Source: Boesenbergia rotunda (taxonomy: Eukaryota > Streptophyta > Magnoliopsida > Zingiberales > Zingiberaceae). Taken from it: a stretch of DNA of 64,000 bases. The translations under genes were made by a program, and so were the position numbers. The notes under the pieces were generated by a model that was given only the letters and a program-made list of their open reading frames with translations, had not been told where the DNA came from and made no database searches. The stretch covers positions 1 to 64,000 of the forward strand of contig JAGFNQ010004745.1 of assembly GCA_024364735.1 (NCBI GenBank), in the 5' to 3' direction. Positions 55,074-64,000 of the stretch are shown in pieces. Position 1 is the stretch's first letter. Every line of letters starts with the position of its first letter.

Positions 55074-56418
55074 TGTTGGTGCAGAATGCACCCAAGTCAA
55101 ACCTGTGTTTTGATAATGGCAACATAGGTCAAAAAGTTAAGTCTTACTTGTTTTCTAACAAGTTACTCTAGTGTGCAGGAGATGCCCTAGCGAATGACTG
55201 CTAGGCACTAGCGAAGGAATGCCAGGGTAAAAAGACCTAGCGAAGGACTGCTAGGCACTGGCAAAGGAATGCCAGGGTCAAAAGCCCTAGCGAAGGACTG
55301 CTAGACACCAGGCGAAGGACAGTCTGGGACTGAAGCCCTAGCGAAGGAATGCTAGGCACCGAGCGAAGGGTAGCTCGGCATCCAAGACCTGACAAACGAC
55401 CGTCAGGTAAAAGTCCAACCAGAGGAACGGTAGGCATTAGGTAAATTCTCCCGAGAGGAGTAGGTGAGGACGCGTTCCCCGTCGAGGGAACAGTAGGCGT
55501 CGGTTCGACCTAGGGCTCCATTTTGGAGACCAATGTCAGAACCAAGATAGCTAAGGCTGTCTAATCTAATAATTTATTATGTTATTGTGTTTTGGACTAA
55601 CCCTGGATGCAGGACCGAAGGAACGTGTGTCTGCAGTTCAGAAAGCCTCAAAGGAGTGAGGCAATGGCTGAGTAGGGCGCCCGGAGTGTCCCGGGCGCCC
55701 CCAAGGTGCATACAAAACAAGTAAAGAGAAAAAGGGTTCGAATAGATGCTGGGTCGGGCGCCCCCGTGCTCCCGGGCGCCCCCGCTGCTCCCGGGCGCTC
55801 CCAGCGTCCCGGGCGCCCCCATGCGCATGCCTCGAACCAAAATCCCTCGAAGCCAAGCGGATAATGTTTGACCCGGTCAATCCGGGCGCCCCGAGCGCTC
55901 CGGGCGCCTCGGTCAAAGCGGATCCAGAGGATCAGATGCGACCGAGACTTTGGCGGATCAAAGGCCACGTGGGGGCGCCCCCGACGTCCCGGGCGCCCCC
56001 AGGCCCTATATAAAGGACCCTCGACCAAGGCTTCAAGGAATCAATTCATTCAACGCCTCAAAGTTCTTCTGCTCTCGCGCCTTGCTCCGGAAACGCTCCA
56101 AATCGAGCCGACGACGTCCTGCTGCCCCGAAATAATCGATCTACTCCGGACGTCGGTAAAAGAGTTATTTTAAAGTTTACTGTATGTAATTCTAATTCTG
56201 TAATCTTTTGTAAACGACTTTGCGCCTGATATAGAATTGCCCAAAGTAAATGGTCAATGACCGTGGGCCTTGGAGTAGGAGTCGACACAGGCTCCGAACC
56301 AAGTAAAAACGACTGCGTCTCTGTGTTGTTTTTATTTTCCGCTGTGCACGTGCTCTTAATTTTCCGAAAGAAAAATACCGATATTCACCCCTCCTCTATT
56401 GGTTCTATCGATCCAACA
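55074..56418 (+). repeat. 3' LTR of full-length family A element
   Basis: 1345 bp, collinear with 49535-50880 and with scattered substitutions. Hairpin array 55185-55436, GGCGCC palindromes 55675-56000, TATA box 56007-56014. It is followed directly by B interior sequence (GAAGCTACCTCGCC). Confidence 0.92.
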
Positions 56419-58019
56419 GAAGCTACCTCGCCACATCCTAGACTAGTTAGACCAAAGTTTTTTAAAGAGTAAATTAAAAGTATTATTTCTTTAAAAGGCA
56501 TTGTCTAAGGAAAGTGTTGATTATCCAATAAAGCTGCAGCCAAAGAAGACATCTGTGCCTCACCAAGACCTGGAAGCCAATTATTGAAATCTACTTTTAA
56601 ATTACAAATTGTTAAATTTGAATAAAAATCAAGGTCAAACAATCTATAAATTAAATTGAGGAAAATTATTTAAGCATCTCACAAACACCTATAAGACAAC
56701 CGTGCTTGCTTGTATTGTGACACTTAAAATGGGTGAGATGTTAAAGACTAATTAATTGACTAATGACTTTGAAAATATTTCAAAATCTTTAGGATATTTT
56801 TCTTAAAAATTAATTGACAAATGCCTTCTAGGTCAACACTAATGTTCCTTAAGAAACTTAGGTAGAGGTCCTTGTAGTTAAGAAGGGTAGCCAGAAGGTG
56901 TTAGATTCAGGGGGAGTCTTTATTTTTGTAAATTTTTATTTTTAGAAAACTATTTTTTAAAAATTATTCTCTTCAAAAATTCATATCTTTTAAAATTGTC
57001 TGTACTTTAAAAAATTATTATTATTTCAAAGTGCATTTTGAAAAATATTTTTCAAAAATTTATTATGTCATTCAAAATATTTTTCAAAAATTAGTTCTTT
57101 GAAAGTTATCATATTCTTTCAAAAATATTGCTTTAATTACTCTTATGATTTGGAAAAACTCCTAAGATAGATAGGAAGATTTCTTAATGATCAATAAGAA
57201 TTCCTAAGATTGTGTCAAATTTAGGGAGAGTCCAAGTCAAAAGAAATTAATTATTCCTGATTATTTCAAAATATTTCTTAAATGTTTTAAATCTTTTCGT
57301 TTGAATCCAATCCTAAGACTCAAAGGAAGATCATCTTATGACCAACATGATTCTTAGGGCTGTGTCAGGTTTAGAGGGAGGTTCAAATTGAAAGAAACTT
57401 TAGAAGTTTCAAAAATATTATATTCAACAACTATTTTTTTTAAAAATTATACTGTATTTTTGAAAATACAATATTCCCATTTTTCAAAAAAGGAATTATA
57501 TTGAAAACCTTTGTTTCTTGAATATTTTTGAAAATGCTTTATCTTGAGTTTGAAAATTCTCCAGGGCCCTTAGGAAAATTTTCCTTGCAGGTAATAAAGT
57601 TTTCTAGAATTGTGTCAGACTGGAAACGAACCAAGTCAAGAAAGTTATTATTTTTAAAAAAATCACATATTGTTGTGCAATATTAATTAAAGTACTTAGT
57701 GCCTTTTAGAATATTTTTCTAGAACAAATACTTAGTTTTTCCTAAAAAATGGGAGAAGAGTTTTGAAAATCATTTTTTAAAAAAAATATATATCTTAAGT
57801 ATTTTCAAAAGTAGGAGAGAGATTATCTTAAAATGGGAAGAAAGGCTTAAGTTAGTTTTTTTTTTAAATCTTATTGTTGGTGTAAATTTATTTTCCGTTA
57901 TTTCCTTTTAAAGTGTGACAAAGGGGGAGAGAGACATAAGTTAGATTTTTTTAATTTCTCCTAAGTGTTAAACCTAGAACCCTTAGACCTAACCTACCTT
58001 AAGATTATTATCAAACATC
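56419..58019 (+). other. Right part of B2 non-coding interior
   Basis: Collinear with 33515-35432. Shared block ending CCAAGACCTGGAAGCCAATT (56563-56582), stem-loop 56675-56740 (CATCTCAC/GTGAGATG), hairpin modules (56833-56915, 57160-57235, 57310-57375, 57560-57620) and an extra AAAGGGGGAGAGAG tract (57919-57932). No ORF. Confidence 0.65.
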
Positions 58020-58118
58020 AAAAAGGGGGAAATTGTTGATGCAAAATGCATCAGCGATGAACAATCATGCTCTAGTGTTTTGATGTTTAACAATATACTA
58101 AAGTTAATAACAATATAT
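58020..58118 (+). repeat. Polypurine tract and truncated 3' LTR of B2
   Basis: AAAAAGGGGGAAATTG then TGTTGATGCAAAATGCATCA from 58034. Similarity to the B LTR stops at 58118-58120, where C2 starts with TGTTCC. C2 may have inserted here or a deletion may have joined them. Confidence 0.78.
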
Positions 58119-59454
58119 ATTGTTCCAGAAAAAATCAACGTCGACGGCCAGCCATCAGGGTTCAGCCCACGCGGATGCTGACATTAAGGGAGGAACTCTA
58201 CGCCCTGCGAGATCAACACGAGCGTTAGGGGAACACGTCGGAGGTTGTCCGACGAAGCCCACTCCGACAATCAAGTCAGTGCCTCGATGCAGTGAAAATG
58301 TAGAAGGCAGAAAGATGTATAAGTAGCGTAGAATGCATAACTCCCTTACTGGAGGGGTTGAACTACCTTTTATACCTGCGGCAGCTGCCTTGGTGCGTCC
58401 CATGATGTATGCCATGCCCCCCCTTTGTCGGTTACAGGATAGTCTTTGAAACAGTCCACGTCATTATTAAGTGTGACCCATTGCGATATTTATGGGTCAT
58501 GATGACTCGCGATATTAGGGATGCTTATCCATAGATCCGAGAAAAAGGGGGGGTCATTACTTGGGGTTAAATAATGCTTGGGCTCTGCTTCCCCGAGGTG
58601 ATCTCGGGGTCTTCTGGACCGGGAGGTCGCGGGCGCTCCGCTTCCCCGAGGTGGTCTCGGGCCCTGACTTCCTGGGGTGATCCCGGGAGGGATTTTCTGA
58701 TCTGATTTTCAGGGTGTGTTTACCGTGGGGGGGCCTGGGGGCTCCTCTTCCCGAGAGGGTCCCAGGAGCTTTGAAAGGGAGTCGCTCGAACTTGCCACAT
58801 CTCGCCACCCATCTTCTTCAGCCCATGTGTCATGCCAAGGGCTACTCAACCCTATCATAAGTCCCTCCCTTCAAGTCTGATCGAAGGAAGTGTTGCTGAC
58901 TGATCAGACTAGTATGGCGATGAAGAAGCTGTGTTCTAGTGGGTCCTTGCACTCGTTGCTGCTTCTTTGGTAGTTATACTGGGTCCTAGGATTGTAGAAT
59001 TTACCCCGGGTCCCAAGGAAATCCCTTTTTGGGTTTGTCCTTCCCAAAAGGTTTCTGTGGCTTTCGAGGTATCGTAATGATATCTATCCATCCGTTATAA
59101 AGGTGCATGGCACTTTTTGATGATGACAAGGTCCTTTCATGAATGGCCTATCGCCACATGCTTCAACAGTTCTCTTCACGACCTCTTACTGACGTGCGCT
59201 GCTATAGCTGGCTCACGTCAGACGCCTGCTCTCTGGTGCTGCCCCGATGTGGCGGTTTCTTTCTTTCCACATCTCTTGCCTCTATTGCCTTCATGCAGGC
59301 GGCTTCTTCCGTATAAGAAGTGGGGACTAAGACGTTTAGCCGAGTTCTAGCTCCATGGCTGGGTGCACCTCGTCTTCCTCTTCTTCTCTAAGGACTCCTT
59401 TTAATGTAAGTCATTTGTCTCCTTCTCATCTTTTCCCTTAGGGACCATGGAAGG

Positions 59455-62190
59455 TTATCGGGTGGAGTAGTAGGAGTCCACCTCTTCGAGGGTAAGGCCG
59501 GAGGCTCTGCAGGCGGTCATTGAGGCCTATGGCATCCCGGCCGAGATGGCGGTGGTTATCCCTATGGTAGACCAGACGCCAGTGGAGCCTCCTGCAGGCT
59601 TTTCTACCTTCTTCTTGGGGTAAGTAGAGTCAGGGCTCCGCTTCCCCATTCCCCCTTTCTTCATAAATATAGCCTCCTATTTCGATATCCCCCTACACCA
59701 GATGGCTGCCAATGCCTTTGCTCAGATTGGGGGGGGCGTATATTATCTTCAAGCTTTTCGACCTCCCCCTAACTCCTCATCTCTTTCATTCTTTCTTCAT
59801 TCTGATTGGCTCCCGAGGGGTCTTTAGCTTTTTGGCGCGTCCGGGCCATAGGTTCTTAGGAGGGTTCCCTTCCTCACACAAAGGGTGGAAGGAGAAGTTT
59901 TTCTTCATCCAACTTCCTGTGTTGCCCTTCAATCTTCTTCATTGAACAAAGGCTCTACCGACTCCTCCCTCTCTAGGGGAGTTTCTCTAGAGTCCAGCAT
60001 ACCAGCGCGCTAGAAACGTACTCTCCGGCATGGAGTTCTGTGGCCCTAGACTGGTGCAGAGTGAGGAGCTCATGTACTGGGCGGGCCTTAGCCCCAAAGT
60101 GACCCGGATCAACCCTAGCCTCGGTACGTTCATCTTTTTCATCAATGGTCGTTAGTTCTTACTGATGTTTCCTTGTCTGGCAATTGCAGAGGAAGTCATG
60201 TTCTCCAGGGTGATGGACTGACTTATCAAGTGGGAGGAGGCCAACCAGGAGGCGTTGACTCCTCCCCTGGTCTCTCCTGATGCACCCCCTGTGTCAGCCG
60301 AGTCCTCAGAGGGGACTGCTGAATCGTCCCGCGGGCCTGCTTCACCAGGGAGGGCAGAGGCTACTATCACGCCTCCACCCGTTGCAAGCCAAGGGCCTTC
60401 CGGTCCATCGGTTGACCCTCAGGTGGATATTCCTTCAGGGGGTGACCTTCCCCCGACTGCTATTTATCCGGAGGTGGTCAGCGAGGGGTCCTCACCCCCG
60501 ACTACCCCCTCAACCATACCATTCGCTGGTCGGTAGAACCAGGAGGTGCTGACTCCTCCCCTAGTCTCTCTTGATGCACCCCTTGTGTCTGCCGAGTCCT
60601 CAGAGGGGACTGCTGAATCGTCCCGCGGGCCTGCTTCACCAAGGAGGGCAGAGGCTACTATCGCGCCTCCACCCGTTGCAAGCCAAGGGCCTTCCGGTCC
60701 ATCGGTTGACCCTCAGGTGGATCTTCCTTCACGGGGTGACCTTCCCCCGATTGTTATTCATCCGGAGGGGGTCAGCGAGGGGTCCTCACCCCCAACTACC
60801 CCCTCAACCATACCATTCGCTGGTCGGTAGAAGAGGCGGATTCCGGAAGGCTCGAGCCCCAGATGGAAAAGACTATGCTCCGGTGGCCCCAACCCCCTTC
60901 CCTCTATCCCTGAGGAGGTTGTTTCTCCTTCTGAGGGGGGAGTCTGATCCCCTATCTTCCCCCATTCCGCTAGCTGCTGTTCCGGAGCCAGGCCTTCCGG
61001 CTCTCCTTTAATTGACCCTGCCGAGGCTCCGAAGGGTAAGGAGGTATTGTGCACCCAATACAGGATGAAACTCAACCGTCTTCAAAAGAGGCTGGATGCA
61101 GCATTTGAGGCTTCCATACACTCTTTCCCCCCAGTGCAGTTGAAGGAGGTTCCTTCCGAAGGGCCCTTGTCCGAGGGGACTTCTAGTTCTGAGGAGGGTG
61201 ACTCCGGCCCCTCTACACTGCTCCTGGAGATCCTGTTGTCCAACTGCTTCCTCCGCGTAGGGGCTTGTCGCCTTCTAGGAGCCGGCCTGACACCTCAAGG
61301 TCTCAAGAAGGAGCGACTGTACGAGTCTCTACGAGACCTCTAAACTCTCTCCGCGAGACCCTTTTGAAGGTGCATGCCACTGTTACATAGGATGTTTTCT
61401 TGTATGTTCTATAATTCCTTAGTGCAATGACAGGTGGATGAAGACTGCTTGACAGCCGGTTGTGGCTTGTATGCCTAGCCCCAGATTAAAACCTTGATCC
61501 ACCGAGCCCTGAGAGCAGAGGTCACTGCTAACCATGAGCATCGGGTGGGACTTATGCAAGCGGGGGTCATCTGAGCTCTACGGGCGAAGGTGGAGCATCA
61601 ATTGAATGCCCTGATAGCTAAGGAGTCCACCCTACATAGTTCCCGACACCAGGAACGGTTGGCCTTCGAGCGGGCGGTGACCCTTACCAAGGACCTGTTC
61701 TAGGTGACGCAAGAGAGGGATCATCTTCAGATGAGAGAGAGAAAGTTGTTAGGTGATATCAGACTTATGGAGGCCTCGACCAAGAGGTTGAACGCGCGCG
61801 TTCAAAACCAAGCACAGCAGCTCAGCTAGTAGGAGTTCGACCTCATGATGGTGACTAATCACTTGTCTGTCTTCAAGGATGACTTGGCCCAGGCTTGATC
61901 GGAGGTATGGGTCGCGTTAGACAGACTCAGGGAGGTTCTGGCAGAGCAAGATAGGATGCCTACCATGATGGAATAGCTGAAGCGCGCCAAGGAGGCTGCT
62001 GAGGCCGAGCTGTGCGACCTAGCACTAGAGGGGCTGAGGCAGACTTCAAAGCCAAGTTCCAGGAATCGGATGAATTTGGTGATATCCTTGCGGGCCAGGT
62101 AATGAAGCGCTTGAAGCAAGGCTTCCACGGGGCCATTGACCAGTTGAAGAAGGCTCAACTTCTGCCTCCAGATGTTGACCTGAGTTTATG
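59455..62190 (+). pseudogene. Broken gypsy-type transposon protein gene of C2
   Basis: Begins near GGACCATGGAAGGTTATCGG, after a likely intron (GTAAGT..CCTTAG, 59407-59441). Pieces in order: PPAGFSTFFLG; IASYFDIPLHQMAANAFAQI and IFKLFDLPLTPH with SRGVFSFLARPG (59665-59850), the Transposase_28-like plant domain; RNVLSGMEFCGPRLVQSEEL (60015 on); a likely intron 60125-60189; a Pro/Ser-rich segment duplicated in tandem (60257-60843); then helical, Glu/Arg/Leu-rich sequence with many stops (61430-62190) ending near PDVDLS. At least ten stops or shifts break it. C1 has the same order, so both derive from one family. Function in the element is unknown. Confidence 0.65.
60257..60843 (+). repeat. 294-bp in-frame tandem duplication in C2 ORF
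   Basis: GACTCCTCCCC starts at 60257 and 60551. Each unit encodes 98 residues beginning LTPPLVS and including SSEGTAESSRGPASP, and each ends GGTCGGTAG, a stop. The period is a multiple of three. Confidence 0.9.
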
Positions 62191-62559
62191 AGGGTCGGCT
62201 AGGTTTGGGAGGAGCTCCCTCCTGAGGACTAAGAGTTATAGGATTATGTGTTTAGCAGGGAGCTTGGCCCTGCTGTACCCATTTTGATTAAAATGATACT
62301 GCTTCTTTACCTTGTTGTCTCGTGCATGCTTTTGCGTTTGGTTCCCTGTGTCATTTGTCTTCGCCTCAAGGGCTCAGAGAGTAGCGAGATCAGGGTGTTT
62401 CGGGTTTAATCCTAAGTATGGATCTCCTACGCTAACTCCGCAGGCCCAAGTACCAGGCCTACATTTATTCCCCTGTGGGGCCCTCATCGACCCTTCTATT
62501 TTGGAGAGTGTTGGTGGCCTCCGAACCGTCATCTCCGCATCCGACGCAATCTCTTGAAT

Positions 62560-62892
62560 TGACCCATAAAGAGTTGTGGTTCCCAAGTGAGTTGCGGTTC
62601 CCAAGTGTTTATGGGTCAACAGTCAAGACCAACCACAACTAATTACACTACAACCATTCCGATGGGTTGTCCAATTCCATCTCGGTTGTGGACCTCTATT
62701 TATACTAAGTAAGGAAGTGATAATATGATCTTCCGTGTGACACCACACACCATGTTATCTACAATGCAAAGTAATTGGACTTCATGCATGTACTAATATA
62801 AACAGACACCTAGTGTAGTTGTGATTCTCTTTTTAAAATAAAGATGTTCATATATATAAAAGAAGCATGTCTTTCAGTATACACATCTATCA
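62560..62892 (-). repeat. 3' LTR of minus-strand Copia element
   Basis: The right edge CATCTATCA at 62892 abuts CTCCCAC, the complement of polypurine tract GTGGGAG. The left edge is placed at TGACCCATAAAG (62560), giving TG..CA ends and about 333 bp. The left edge is less certain, because TTTATGGGTCA also occurs inverted at 62609-62619. Confidence 0.55.
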
Positions 62893-62910
62893 ATCTCCCA
62901 CTTATACTCA

Positions 62911-64000
62911 AAGACTTTGCTGTTCTCTCACAATCATATATCTGACTCCCAAATCCTCCACATGACGATCAAAAGCTCTAGCTGGAAGAGCTTTAGTGAA
63001 AGGATCTGCCAGGTTGTCCTCTGATGCAATCTTGGTGACAGCCACTTCACCTCGCTTTACGATTTCTCGTATCAGATGGTACTTGCGCTCTATGTGTTTA
63101 CTTGCCTTATGGGCTCGTGGTTCCTTCGAGTTTGCAACTGCATCACTGTTATCACAAAAGATTGTGATAGATCTTGGAAAACCAGGAATCACATCCAAGT
63201 TCATGATGAAGTTCCTGAGCCATACAGCTTCTTTAGCTGCCTCTGAGGCTGCCACAAACTCAGCTTCCATGGTGGAGTCCGCTATGCATTTTTGCTTGAC
63301 ACTCCTCCAAACAATGGCTCCACCTCCTAAAGTAAATACAAATCCTGAGGTAGACTTACTCTTGTCCCTGTCTGACTGGAAATCTGAATCTGTATAACCC
63401 ACAGGGACTAATTGGTCTGCCCGATAAACCAGCATATAATCCCTAGTCCGTCTCAGGTATTTCAATATATGCTTTACTGCATTCCAATGTCCCTGTCCAG
63501 GGTTACTTTGATATCTTCTAACCATGCCCACGACAAAATAGATGTCTGGTCTCGTACACAACATAGCATACATGAGGCTTCCTACTGCCGAAGCATAAGG
63601 AACCACCTTCATTTCCTCTATCTCTTTTGATGTTTTCGGACACATCTCCTTGGATAGAGGAATTCCATGCCTGAAGGGAAGGAAACCCTTCTTGGAGTTT
63701 TCCATGCTAAAACGAGCCAGGACAGTGTCAATATATGAAGCTTGGGATAAGCACAACATCCTTTTCTGGCGATCCCTTATGACCTTGATCCCAAGGACGT
63801 GTCCCGCTTCTCCTAAGTCCTTCATATCAAATTATTTTGACAACCAGACCCTTACGTCTGATAACACTTTGACATTGTTGCCAATTAACAAAATGTCATC
63901 TACATAAAGTACAAGAAACACCACTACGTTTCCGTCACATCGCTTATATACACATGACTCATCCGGGCTTTGAGTAAATCCATATGACTGGATTACTTCA
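62911..64000 (-). pseudogene. pol: 3' end of Copia pol: reverse transcriptase and RNase H
   Basis: Runs off the right window edge. On the minus strand it reads the RT active-site motif YVDDI (63906-63895 and on), then MKDLGEAGHVLGIK, the RNase H acidic residues in YTDSDFQSD, TMEAEFVAASEAAKE and CDNSDAVANSK, and the C-terminal KHIERKYHLIRE and NLADPFTKALPA. This is typical Ty1/Copia Pol, which copies element RNA into DNA and removes the RNA strand. One in-frame TAA (63834-63832) replaces a glutamine codon just before FDMKD, so this copy is called broken, although the last 305 codons are open. The LTR follows directly, so the element is in minus orientation. It is the only RT in the window. Confidence 0.93.

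Larger units (their letters stand above)
49535..56418 (+). mobile_element. Full-length family A element: LTR, gag, second-ORF remnant, LTR
   Basis: 5' LTR 49535-50880, primer site, intact gag, non-coding interior, internal promoter-like region, broken second ORF, polypurine tract and 3' LTR 55074-56418; 6884 bp in all. No protease, integrase, RT or RNase H is present, so it is a non-autonomous element that can still encode its own Gag. A deletion joins the second ORF (at about 54590) to the AAGTACTTAA-rich 3' region. Confidence 0.9.
43265..58118 (+). mobile_element. Element B2, family B, split by family A tandem
   Basis: 5' LTR 43265-44862, primer site, gag remnant to 45943, then family A sequence from about 45975 to 56418, then the rest of a B interior (56419-58033) and the start of a 3' LTR (58034-58118). 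The last is cut off where C2 starts. Relative to B1, the interval from the Asn-rich frame to the GAAGCTACCTCGCCACATCC block is missing at the junctions, so part of the B interior was deleted around the inserted sequence. Confidence 0.8.
58121..62540 (+). mobile_element. Element C2: decayed Gypsy-type element, relative of C1
   Basis: Starts TGTTCCAG. The LTR-like part shares with C1 the order TGCGAGATCAACACGAGCGT (58216), AAGTCTGATCGAAGGAAGTG (58874) and a TATA-like CCGTTATAAA (59091-59100). A broken ORF follows (59455-62190). No polymerase and no 3' LTR are recognised. It ends at or before the Copia LTR near 62560. Confidence 0.6.

Overview
This window is nuclear DNA from a flowering plant. 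It is built almost entirely of nested, mostly non-autonomous LTR retrotransposons, plus one CACTA DNA transposon carrying captured fragments of host genes. I see no intact host gene, tRNA, rRNA or CRISPR array. The plant origin rests on initiator-tRNA-Met primer sites (TGGTATCAGAGC) next to TG..CA LTRs, Copia gag and RT/RNase H proteins, plant-only transposon domains, and intron-bearing fragments of a plant ureide permease and a histidine acid phosphatase. A monocot is my guess but is not shown by the sequence.

Layout. 1-8700: 3' part of a Copia-like element (family A, plus strand), ending in a 3' LTR that is split at 2236-7414 by a 5.18-kb CACTA element with TSD AAG. 8701-21367: a related minus-strand element (family D) with a degenerate gag, into which a Gypsy-type solo LTR (12780-18459) inserted; that solo LTR was itself hit by another 2.8-kb solo LTR (14332-17147, TSD CTACC). 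21368-26376: AT-rich internal remnant and an older Copia element (family F) with a broken gag. 26377-29720: decayed Gypsy-like LTR sequence holding a minus-strand solo LTR (family E, 28059-29386). 29721-37209: complete but pol-less element B1, with perfect TSD AAGAA. 37210-37782: unassigned. 37783-43264: decayed Gypsy-type element C1 with a 1115-bp tandem duplication. 43265-58118: second B element (B2), inserted in C1 and split by a tandem of family A sequence (45975-56418). 58121-about 62540: second Gypsy-type element C2. 62560-64000: minus-strand Copia 3' LTR and the end of its pol, the only reverse transcriptase in the window.

How the parts relate. Families A, B and D share a plan: LTRs with arrays of short hairpins, clusters of GGCGCC palindromes just upstream of a TATA box, a Met-tRNA primer site, a gag or only its zinc knuckles, a long AT-rich non-coding interior and a GGGGGAG polypurine tract. 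None carries pol, so they would depend on an autonomous relative in trans. Family A also carries a second, spliced ORF (putative plant transposon protein family) behind what looks like its own internal promoter: a W-box-rich array, GGCGCC palindromes and a TATA box. The most unusual signals are this internal gene and a stem-loop shared by A, B and D whose arms change sequence but stay complementary.
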